Part shown: in pieces, positions 32,401-42,032 of the stretch
Position numbering within the stretch: position 1 is the stretch's first letter
Layout of the letters: each line of letters starts with the position of its first letter
Assembly: GCA_001600055.1 (NCBI GenBank)
Contig: BCIV01000006.1
Coordinates: 868,001-932,000, forward strand
Reading direction: 5' to 3'
Source: Filobasidium wieringae
Taxonomy: Eukaryota; Basidiomycota; Tremellomycetes; Filobasidiales; Filobasidiaceae
Length of the DNA: 64,000 nucleotides
Made by a program: the position numbers and the translations under genes
The notes under the pieces: model-generated
Told to the model about the DNA's origin: nothing
The model's input: the letters and a program-made list of their open reading frames with translations, nothing else
The model's database searches: none

Positions 32401-33520
32401 TCTGTAACCTGACGCCCTCTCTTCCTAGAGCACTTCCAGCTCGGGAAGGAGGACGAGAGGTAGCGGCGACGGGGTTCCAAGGGGAATTCGCATCGTAGCT
32501 CTTTTCCAGATTACTAGCCGGTCTTCCGAGCTCCGATTGAGGGGGCGTAAGACGTTGATCGGGAGAGTTGGAGTGGTATTGTGGTTGAGGAGAACGATAT
32601 GGATTGGGGGAAGAACGAGAGTCCGGGGTATTCGTTCGGGGACTTGGGGTATTTCTGGGTTGTGGTTCTGGGTATCGCTGTTGTTGCTGCTGATCCTGGT
32701 AATATGGACCACTCCCGTCCATGTTGGCAGCGTTAGATACAGCTTGCACCTGCCTTTGCTCTTGGTGTTGATAAACTTCACTCTCAGTCACCGAGCTCCC
32801 TTCCTCCCTGTCCATCCCTTGCTCGATCTCCTCCGCACGTCTAATTTCCTGAACTTGTACCAGAGACTTGTGTTTCTTTCCCTCCAGAACGCGCTGAAGT
32901 TCTTCCTCCACCTCACTCTCAGTACGTTCTTCCTCCGATCTGTCTGATCCTGATTCTGCCTCTTCTTCCTCCTCTTCATCTTCACCGACAGTACGAGCAG
33001 GAGGAGGAGGAGGAGCTAAATCCAGGACAGAGAACTGAGCGAATTGTTTCTCGATTCCTCCTTTCCTTGGGTTCTTCGGCATAGATTTAACCTTCATTTG
33101 CATAGGGTTTTTAGAAGCGCCCGAAGTGGGTCGGAAAGTTGGGAACGGGTGGGCGTCTAGATGATTCGAAGTTGAGGATAAAGCAGGGGATTCGAAGGAA
33201 ACGTGATTCGAAGCCGATTTCGACTTTTTGGTCGTCGTCGCTGGGGTCGACGTCGTTTTCTTTTTCATCTTCTTTTCCACCACACGTTCTTGAACCTGAG
33301 GTTGACCTTGTGCATAATCTCTCCCCCTCACGTTCCTCTGTTGCCCATACTCTTGTTCATCGCTAGAACTCTCGTCGTACGTTCTTCTCGCGTTTCCTCT
33401 GTGGTTTTGAAGGGCTCGTCGAGATTCATCAGGTCCGACAGGATATCCAGTAGCGGGATGGTAATTCGAGGTCTGGGAGGAAGCGTAAGAACGGGAAGGC
33501 TTTTTAAAACCGAACACCAT
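29451..33520 (-). CDS. MDR reductase-fold protein with a long disordered N-terminal arm
   Basis: Starts at the ATG at 33520 (MVFGFKKPSRSYASSQTSN). One 2.7-kb exon encodes about 890 residues of Ser/Pro/Gln/Glu-rich sequence (QQQQQRYPEPQPRNTPSPRT; KSASNHVSFESPALSSTSNH). At 30847 the frame meets AA|GTGAGC, a donor whose 50-odd-nt intron ends CATAG and restores the frame as NSMILPTGAYKPSLDPTKNL. The rest is a zinc-less medium-chain dehydrogenase/quinone reductase fold: QVLVQVYAVALDRYDFDMV, IPGRSFVGRALEVGAEVRAI, SGTLAEFITVDKRRIARTPY, ARALVLNAHEGVGSLVCQEL (Rossmann loop), FEFVLDTYGGRRVYDAARRV and VGMVVPFERAPDAFTELAS. The zinc ligands are not seen. Yeast Ast1/Ast2, which help deliver Pma1 to the membrane, also carry this fold, but orthology is only a suggestion. 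If the intron is not used, the MDR part starts at its own ATG. Confidence 0.75.
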
Positions 33521-35128
33521 GGTGAGGTTAGGTTAGGGATGGATGGCGGGAGAAGGGGTCGAGGTTTGAAGGCAAGGTGTGTGACGAGTGTTATTATAAA
33601 GGTCTTGATGTGTGTCAAGATGGGCAGCCTAAGCCTGATAGGTCTGTAATGTAATGTACAAATGGCGGAGGTGTATATCAAGTGCAGATTGAAGCAGCTA
33701 CGCTATCGAAACGTCGAATCAAAGGTGAAAGAAAGCAAGAGCTTGAGCGTAAAGCAGCCCCGCGGAAGCTAAACGTCGCGATATAAATCAACTTCCCCTC
33801 TTCTCTCAACCGAAAGCGAAAGCCACTGACGAAAAACGGGATGATAACGTGGGCTATCAGCTGTCATCGTCCAGCTCTAGCCTACGGGGTCCCTATACGG
33901 GGAATGGATCCATCCAGTACACATCAGAACTAGTCAGACTACAGACCGGGTGCAGGACATGTGACTTTCACCTTGCTCTACGAGTTTGACGTTTTCGAGG
34001 TTGGCTAGAAGGAAAGAAAACCAAGACACACGCGGATGCATTTCCGTCTCAGGTAGATCCCGTTCATGGCGATCTCTCAAGCGCTTGACCTAAACATCTT
34101 GTCGTTACAGATCATCAGTAGCTTCAGTAGTGTGGTTCACCTGTCTCCTATCAATACTACGACCGCATGAATCTTGACTGTATGGTCCTCAATGACGATT
34201 CGATGCCTCGAGTATTTTTCTGCTCTTCCCGTCCGTATGTTTGCTTGCCTTTCGGGATGTATTCCAACTCGCAAATCGGGCAAGACCGGGCTGCATAAGT
34301 CAACGACATTTTTCGTACGTGAGAGACAAAGATGCGTCTTCTCCTTCCATCGGAAGCTCGTTGTAGAGTTGAAGGGTAGAGTTGATGATGTGATTGCGCC
34401 CTTTAATCGGATTGATAGCAGAGGAGCGAAGTGGCGATGCCCACAATCGAACTCCCATGCTGAGCGAAAAAATTATACCTTTAGATCCTTGACTTCGAGC
34501 CTTTCGTTAACAAGTATGCTAAATCCTAGAATCCTCATAAAGCTTACGAGCGTGGAAAACTCTCGAGAAGCCGATCGACAAGAATAAGATATATAGGATA
34601 CGATATCGAGATCTTATGGTCGAGGTCTCGCAACGAAACAGATCAAACCCAGTGGGCAGCGCAGACTGGACAAAATAAGTTTGAACATCACCAGAATCTC
34701 CAGAGATCCGCCCTCCTCACCTAAGTTAAGCTGAGATAGGTGATAGAATCGACCCTGAACGATATCTGCACACACAGTAATGTTGGCTGATGATCTATGC
34801 TTCATTTCGATCACGTGATATGTAATTAAGACAGACACGCGTGTAAACGCGTCTACGCGTCTTTCTTTGTTTGTGATCATTTAGCTCATTCGACCTTGAA
34901 TTGGGGACTGCTCTTGGTATTGGTCGAGCCCTCTGACCACACGAAGCCACATTATCTCCCTACAGTGACGGTGCTAGTTCCTGTAAATCTCGGAATTCTC
35001 TTTAACGGGATAGCGAAACTCTACCGATCGACATACATGTCAACGAACATTTAACGATACCAATCACACATCGCCCGCAGGAGAAAGTGATCGATAAACG
35101 GCGAACAACAAGCAAAGAGTTCTTGGGG
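33521..35128. other. Divergent 1.6-kb region between the MDR-fold gene and RIF1
   Basis: No exon is supported. A 137-codon open frame at 34174-34587 has no family content. The right part contains the cluster of ACGCGT boxes listed separately. Confidence 0.5.
34837..34860. promoter_or_regulatory. Cluster of three ACGCGT (MCB) boxes upstream of RIF1
   Basis: ACGCGT occurs at 34837-34842, 34847-34852 and 34855-34860, three palindromic MluI cell-cycle boxes in 24 bp, about 270 bp upstream of the RIF1 ATG. MBF-type factors bind this element in yeasts to drive G1/S transcription. Clustering makes chance unlikely. It could also act on the divergent gene 1.3 kb away, but RIF1 is much closer. Confidence 0.7.
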
Positions 35129-38100
35129 ATGAAGATGACTCGTTCTCTCCAACGTCCTGTCAGCGTAGAAGGGGATGTTTTTATCGATGCTGGGGATCAT
35201 GAGAGCACAAAGCAGGGGAACTTGAGGCTCGGATCGCATAGGTCAATCAAGGGGAAGGAAAGAGCGGACGAGATAGGGGAGGAGGTCATGATCGGTTAGC
35301 ACATCTCTATACCAGAACTAGCGCATGATCCTGATGTCAATTCTGAACGAATAGGAAAAGCGCTCAGACCTACTGTAACGTTCTCACCCCACCCGAGACA
35401 TCATCCTTACCGCTCAGATGCTCGAGTAGCTACTTCCCTGAGAGCCATAACCGGCCAACGTTCATACATTTATACCCCACGTGGACCTACGAGTGGATCG
35501 AACCATCTGGATAACGAGACGGAGAATTCTCCGACGAGAACTCCTCGGCAGGAAGATCAGCATGCTACCCCGCTCACAAGCTCGGTCAATTTCCCCATTA
35601 ATATTACACCGAAATCGATCTTGAAGAGGAACCGATCTGGTCCGATCCGAGTGGTCGCTACCGTGGAAGAAGGTACAAGAGGGAATGCGGAAGAACTCAG
35701 ACAGAGCGGAAGGAGAAGACCGGGTTTGCAAGTGAAGGATTCGTTCGTTCTGAACAAGGAACGAGCGGTCGAAGGACAAGCGGGTGGGATTGAGGGAGGC
35801 GCGTTCAGGGAAGCGGACGTGCCCAGTTCTGATCGATTGTCTTCCGATACCGGAACGAATGGCGAGGAGCTCTCTGAGCGGAGAGGAGGACAGGATGGGA
35901 ACGGTACTGGTGATAATAGTAGGTCGCCCGGTAACAACAACGACAGCTCTGACCCAGTCGATGTGGAGATGGTCGAAGTCGCCTCTTCTCCCTGCACCAT
36001 TGATTCTCTACTGGATATAATTCTTAATGAGAAAGACGATCTGCTCGCAATCGAAGACGCCTACAACCTTCTCTTCGCTCGTTTTAAGAGATCTTTCGTC
36101 ATCTCCGCTGCAGCGGACAAAATCGAGCGTACGGAAGCTCAAGAGAAGGAAGCGGAGAAGATTTCCGAAGCTTTGAAGCGAAACGTGTCAGACGTTTATC
36201 GGGCACTGATGAGGGATATCAAAAGGCTGGTCCAGCCCGCTTCGGCCGATACTAGATTCTTAGGATCGTCTTCTCCTATTCCGACGAGAGAAGACAAGTT
36301 GGCAACACCATCACCTTCACCCCAGACGGCTTCTAGCTCTGATCGGGAGAACGACGATCAGGAAGATACTCCTAAACCTAGAAGGCAAGGGTACTCCGAA
36401 GCTGAAGTACGGGATCGAAGAGCAGCTACGGGGGTTGGTCAAGCTGCGCTCAAGGTCTTCTCCTTTATTGGGTATAACAAAGAGTTGCACAGTCACTTCT
36501 CGGACGCGGATATATCTTCCTTGCTTAGCGCGGTCATGATCATCCCCGCTACTCCCAAATTGAACACGCCCAATTCGAAACGGACGTATGTTCTGGCAAT
36601 CTATGTGATCTCCTTGCTGGTGGTACCTATCTCGTGTTTAGTACCGGTCAAGGAGAAGATCGTTCGCGCCTTACTCAACGCGACAGGAGAGATCTGTACG
36701 AAATTCTGGGGAGGAGGACCAGGTCGACAAGAAGGACTAGGAGGAAACATAAAAGCCAGAGTGGAGGGTTATTCGGCGATTTGGAATGTCTGCTCGAAAT
36801 ACCCTTCGCTATTCTTGCCTTACCACAAAGATTTCGTCCCGGAGATCATCAAGGGTCTGACGAGCCCTAGTCCTACTGTCAGAGCTAGAGCTTCGGCTGC
36901 TGCGGGCGGGTTCTCAAAGGGAAAACTGCGATGGCTCAGGGAAAGCAAGCAGACGTTCAAGACAGTTGTACAGGGCGGTAAGCTGGTTGAGGAGGACGAT
37001 GAAGAATGGGAAATTAGGAAACTGGATGCAGAGAAGGAATGGAGGCGGGCAAGGGACACAGCTCACGAGTCTGAGGCAACGACGGTCGTGAGTGGATCAA
37101 GAAGAGACTGATTGTCGGTGCTATTACTAAATTCATCAACTTGATTAGCAACAACTGAAACGGGGATCTAAAGCACCGTATGGCCAGGAAAACGGTCGTC
37201 GACAGATCGTATGGGACGAAGTTGAGAAGATGCTGAAGCAAACCATGATCAACGACCCTCATTGGTCTTGTGCTTCTTGGTCATGCCTCGTCACGATGCT
37301 CGGTGATGGCTATATCAACGATTCTCAGCGATATAAATCGATGCAACACGTAATCCTCGTGAGTAATACGGGCATGTCTTCTCTGGCAGATCAGGTTTTA
37401 AAATTCAACTTCCTGTCAGGCCCCACTCAGTAAGCAAGAAACAGGCCCACCCCGCTCAGCCGGTCGTATATGGCTGTCAAGGTTTGCGTATGACCACACT
37501 ATCTATGCCATCATGAACTACAAGAAGAAATACGTGGTGGATACCGCAGGTCTGCCAGGTATCACCTACGATCTCGATTATTCCCTTGGTGACAAAATGC
37601 TCGGCGCCGTCATGTCGCTTGTGGCGGAAGCGTGGAAACGGGAAGAAGAGCTTATACGTGGCGGAGGACGAGCTGAGACGTTCGAATGCCCGAACAATAA
37701 CGCTACCGCCACTCTTGCTTGGAGGCGGAAAGACTCTGAAGCGAGTCAAACCTATCTTAAAGCCTGCGGATCTGGTATAGTTGGTATAGCTTATGCCTAT
37801 ACCACCGCTATCATAAGAAATAGCTATAGGCCAGAAAGTCCCGATAGCCCAGACCAATTGGAGATCGACCGCTCTATGCGTAACCAGCAACTGGACAAGC
37901 TCTGGTCAGCTATCAGTCCTGTTCTCATTAACATGTTACAAGTGGAAGCTGTTGACTGGCTCAAGCTGGAAGCGTGGAAGATCCTAGCTCAGCTGCTTCA
38001 TGGACGTCCGGCCTTGACAGACTCCAACACTCAAGACGATATCGATCAATTACTACATACAGTCTATTTGGACGGAGAGGCTGCGAACACTGACATCGTC

Positions 38101-41100
38101 CCTAATGGACGAGAGCAGTCAATTCTGGAATTGGCTCACTCCCTCGTGGACAAACGGATCTTGCCCGAAGATCTTATGACATTACCGTGCGATTGGGTAG
38201 CTTCTCATTTGCCTCGCGGACTTGGAAGACTGTTCCAAGAAGCTTTGCAAGGTATCCGGGGCTTCCAAGATTCCGACTTGGTCCCAGAGCTCAATCGGCC
38301 TACCGGTAACGTCCGTCTTCCCGTAAGTCTCTACCTGCAGCTCAACCGTCAACGCGTGCTGATTCATATGACACACAGGACTCCTTGATCGTAATTTGGC
38401 AGGGGTTACTTCTTGCGCTCAAATCAGTAGCTACAGGTTCGCATCCTGTTTCTTCTTTCCTGAGCGAGAGCTGCTGCAAATGCTCAACCTTCATGTTTTC
38501 CTCCAGATACCCCGACTTTCAGTCCGGGTTTACTCGAGATAGTCAGGGTCGCGACTGACGTCTATTCGGCTGAAGCCCAGGCATATCTCCCGCCTTCCCT
38601 CAACGCAGAGGACCTGATCAACCTTGACACGATCCAGCTTGACATATTTCACGACCTGGTAGAGGTAGCGATCGACTGCCTTGGATTTAAGGCTTTAGCA
38701 GACTCCAGACTTGCCTTGGATACCGTCTCGTCCTTCCGGGATGCGACGACGCCATTCATCCAGGTCATCAGTGCTAATGAGGCAGGAAACCCAACCGCTA
38801 TTGGAGCCTGGCTTCACAAGCTTGTCACATGTCCTCCCATAGATTTAGCAACAAACGCATCCGTGCAACGAGTCTATCTGGAGATTTTCGATCTCCTGGT
38901 TATGACGCTCGAATCAGGGGGACCTGCCAAGCGGACTTTAGGAGATTTGACGAATGCTCTGTACACTTTCCATAACGATTGCCCCTCAATACGGCAACAC
39001 CTTTGGAGAACTTTGAGTAAGTTTGAAGCGATTTTGTCTCATACTTTTTACTAATTGTCGAGGTGCATCTATCCGTTAGGCCGAGGTTGGATACGCGTCA
39101 TGCAGAGTATCCGGGGTACATCAACTGCATCTAACAACACTTGCCGAATTTTGGTTGAGATGATGATACGTCCGTTCAGGTGAGGCTGTTCGAGTTCGGT
39201 GCACTGGTCATTACTCATTTCGATTGTGGTTCTAGAGAAAATTGGACAATGAAGGTGCCGGATTTCTTTACGCGCGACCTATCGGATTGGGTCGAGCTTG
39301 TTCGAGCAGCAGCCGACAGATCAGAGATGAAGGGTGTTGCGCCGCATGACGCTGTTCTTGTCCCTTTTGCTGAATACATGGTTGCTTGGGGGAAAAGCCC
39401 CGACTCTGATTGGTCAGTAGATACCGGTGCATGTGATATTGTTCGGTTTCTAAATTCGATACGACATAGCGACTGGTCTTCTCAGCTCATTCTGACAGAC
39501 CGTCTGCTCTCCATGTTCCCTTCAGCGGACGTTCCTTTGTCGGAAGCAGTGTATCAATGGTGTTCCACTGTACTTGAGAGAACTGTGTCGCTTGATCTGG
39601 TCAACAGAGCTAGCCCAATCATTGACGTTATGGATTGGGTAGTGACTCGCGTTGAGACGGAAGACAACATCACCAAGGACCGCCTTATAGAGCTACACCC
39701 GATCATCACAGCACTCTGTATGATGGAGACAACCGAATTAAAGTGCTCGACTGCAGTACGTTGTCCGATTTTTTCGATCTGCACATGGCGTACTGATCCG
39801 ATTGAAATCAGCTGGAGACTCTATGCTTTCATTTCTTGACAGCAGTGACCTCTGCTTTGGAATCCGGCTGCTTGATATGGGACCAGAGCATCGTGCGACA
39901 ATGGAGCCCGGTGTTTGCAACGTTACTGAATAGTGAGGATCTTGAGCGTCAACAAACTTGCAAAACATTTTGGCATCGAAGCTACGATAAATTTGGCGTA
40001 GACTGCTTCCCCACTGATCAGATCAACAACATCCGCAGTTGTCTGGGCATCGTGGAACCACCTCCTACGGAAGTCGAACCACTCGAGCGAGCATCATCTT
40101 TGTCGCCTTCAAGTTCCAGCCGGACTGCTCCTCTAGACTGGGCACCCTCAATTGCAAAGCAACCATTCAAGGAAGCCCAGAATTCGAGCGTCGTGTCTGA
40201 GTCGGCCGGTTACGAAGCAGATGTTTCTGCTCTTACTCCTTCGATCAAAGCGAACGTTCAAGTCAAGAAGGAGAGAGGGATGAAACGGAAAGCGGAAGAA
40301 CAAGACTCTACCTCCAGTCGACGGCTGAGGTCTCATGCTAGCGTCGACTTCGACACTCCATCTCCCTCTCAATTAAGTCGGCGCCAGCGTAAGCGTCTCA
40401 ATCAGTCGCAAGGTTCGCCGATAGTTGAGGGATCACGACGAGGGAAGAGTCGCCGGCTGAAAGGAACAAAATCACTGCCACAACTTGACGCCCCGCACAG
40501 GCAAGACCAGGAGGAGGAAGGAGATTGTATACGCGTGACTACAACACCGCCTTCAGCCTCGCAAAGCGCCAGGCTCCATTCTCCTCTGAATCGACAATCT
40601 TCATTGCCGCTTCGAGGACATCGAAATTCATCGACTCCTACAGTGCGCCAAGAAAATCGCCTCCTGATCCAGCCAGAAGTCGTGGTACCAGTCTTAGCGA
40701 AACGTGTGTTCAACTGGGAAATCTAGCCTAAAACATCTTGCTAATGTTTATCTAAAACAGCCTTACCGTATACTGTGGGCAGTCCCAAGCTGTCCGAGGC
40801 GACTACGGAGCAAGGAGGACGGTCGACGACTCCTGCTACACTACGTAAGTCAATCAGATCAAAACTCCGCGATCAAGGATCCTAACGAATTTCACAACAA
40901 TGGCTCATTCCAGAGCGAACGAGCGACGGTCCTTCCATGAACAAAAGCAGACTGTTGCGCTCGCGAAAGGTTGGCAAAGTGCACATCCTTCTGATCGCCA
41001 CTGGTAGCGTGGCCAGCATCAAAGTTCCAAACATAATCATAGCGTTATGCGAGGTGGGTCGACAGCACATTGATCCTCGTCCTGATTACTAAGCGATGCC

Positions 41101-41872
41101 TACAGGATGACCGATTCGAAATTCAAGTGGTTGCGTCGGAGTCAGCTCGCACTTATTTGTCGCCCAACGAACTTCCTAGTGCTGTTACCTTATGGGCAGA
41201 TAAGGACACTTTGGATGTGAGTAGATTGTGCATCAAAAGGGAAGCGAGAATCAACCTGACATTAACAATTTGTCGGGAATTTGACCAGGATTTGAAGGGC
41301 CCTCAAGACTCGTTTCTTCATGTTGAGGTATGTAGCAACGGCTGCGATCAATTGAAAAGCCACTCTGATCGTAGTATCCAGTTGAGAAGATGGGCAGATA
41401 TCGTACTGGTTGCACCTTGTAGCGCAGACGATTTAGCCAAAATTGCGGTCGGAATTTGTGATAGTCTTGCGGTCAGTGCAGTACAACGCTACCCTTGTCG
41501 GTCTTGACTGAACCAGTACATATAGACTTCGGTTTTAAGAGCGTTCTCGCCAGCAACCCCCACCTTCGTGTTTCCCGCTATGGATCCGTTGTCCTATGCG
41601 CATCCACTAACAACACAGCATATCGATATCGTCCGGAATATCATCGGATTTCGGGTGATTGGCCCTCAACTCGGTCAAATCTCTACCAGCGAAGGAAAAG
41701 GTAGGCACCTTCCGTTTAAGCAAAACCCTTCAAGTGAATTGATCTGGCTGTTTGATTAGTTGATCCAGGAGCTATGACTAATTGGAGAGAGGTAGTGGGG
41801 ATAGTCAAGGGAAAAGCCGATGATCTGATCTCGGCTACCACGAAAGCCGGCGTAGAGGCCGTAACAATGTAG
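35129..41872 (+). CDS. RIF1: Rif1 homologue, reading in frame into a Hal3/PPCDC-type flavoprotein
   Basis: The Rif1 part (35129 to about 40703, roughly 1,650 residues) starts MKMTRSLQRPVSVEGDVF. Exon 2 has ALRPTVTFSPHP and ITPKSILKRNRSGPIRVV, with a SILK protein phosphatase 1 docking motif. The Rif1 N-terminal HEAT domain follows: AALKVFSFIGYNKELHSHFS, ADISSLLSAVMIIPATPKL, GGNIKARVEGYSAIWNVCSK and PSPTVRARASAAAGGFSKGK, then more helical repeats. The end is basic and disordered (SSRRLRSHASVDFDTPSPSQ). Rif1 controls origin timing and telomere length by bringing PP1 to chromatin. Unspliced, the frame stops at 40726. A canonical intron (40704-40760, branch CTAAT) and a second (40845-40913, branch CTAAC) instead lead in phase through PLPYTVGSPKLSEATTEQGG into the Hal3 domain (described separately), with the final stop at 41870-41872. 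Rif1 identity is strong; the fusion is a model. Confidence 0.8.
40937..41872 (+). CDS. Hal3/PPCDC flavoprotein domain (C-terminal part of the RIF1 frame or a separate gene)
   Basis: Alternative separate-gene model beginning at the ATG at 40937 (MNKSRLLRSRKVGKVHILLI). Motifs of the HFCD flavoprotein family: IATGSVASIKVPNIIIALCE (FMN phosphate loop), QVVASESARTYLSP, DSFLHVELRRWADIVLVAPC (catalytic-type His), SADDLAKIAVGICDSLAT, PATPTFVFPAMDPLSYAHPL and GAMTNWREVVGIVKGKADDL. In coenzyme A synthesis these proteins decarboxylate phosphopantothenoylcysteine using a His, an Asn in PxMNxxMW and a Cys near ACGD. Here the His is present, the Asn position is Asp (PAMDPLSY), and the Cys loop reads QISTSEGKVDPGAM with no Cys. 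In yeast, Hal3/Vhs3 subunits supply the His, pair with Cab3, and inhibit the Ppz1 phosphatase; a Hal3-like, non-autonomous role is therefore inferred. No ATG lies between 40761 and 40937 in this frame. Confidence 0.85.
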
Positions 41873-42032
41873 CTTGTGTTTGCGTTGCAATGACTGTATT
41901 TGTACCAGAGCACATGATACCCAGACATATCCTTGTATAAACATAGCATAAACACGAGATACCCAAATGAACAGAATAACCTTTGACATAGAGGTCTTCA
42001 ATAAAATACACCCAACTCCCTGTACCACGAGC

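Noticed and set aside
34174..34587. 137-codon open frame upstream of RIF1
   Set aside because: No domain, atypical composition, and located in a divergent promoter region; probably chance.
36595..36652. 56-nt intron candidate inside the Rif1 HEAT domain (GTATGT..TTTAG)
   Set aside because: Removing it shifts the frame and destroys the conserved continuation into the VPVKEKIVRAL and GYSAIWNVC segments.
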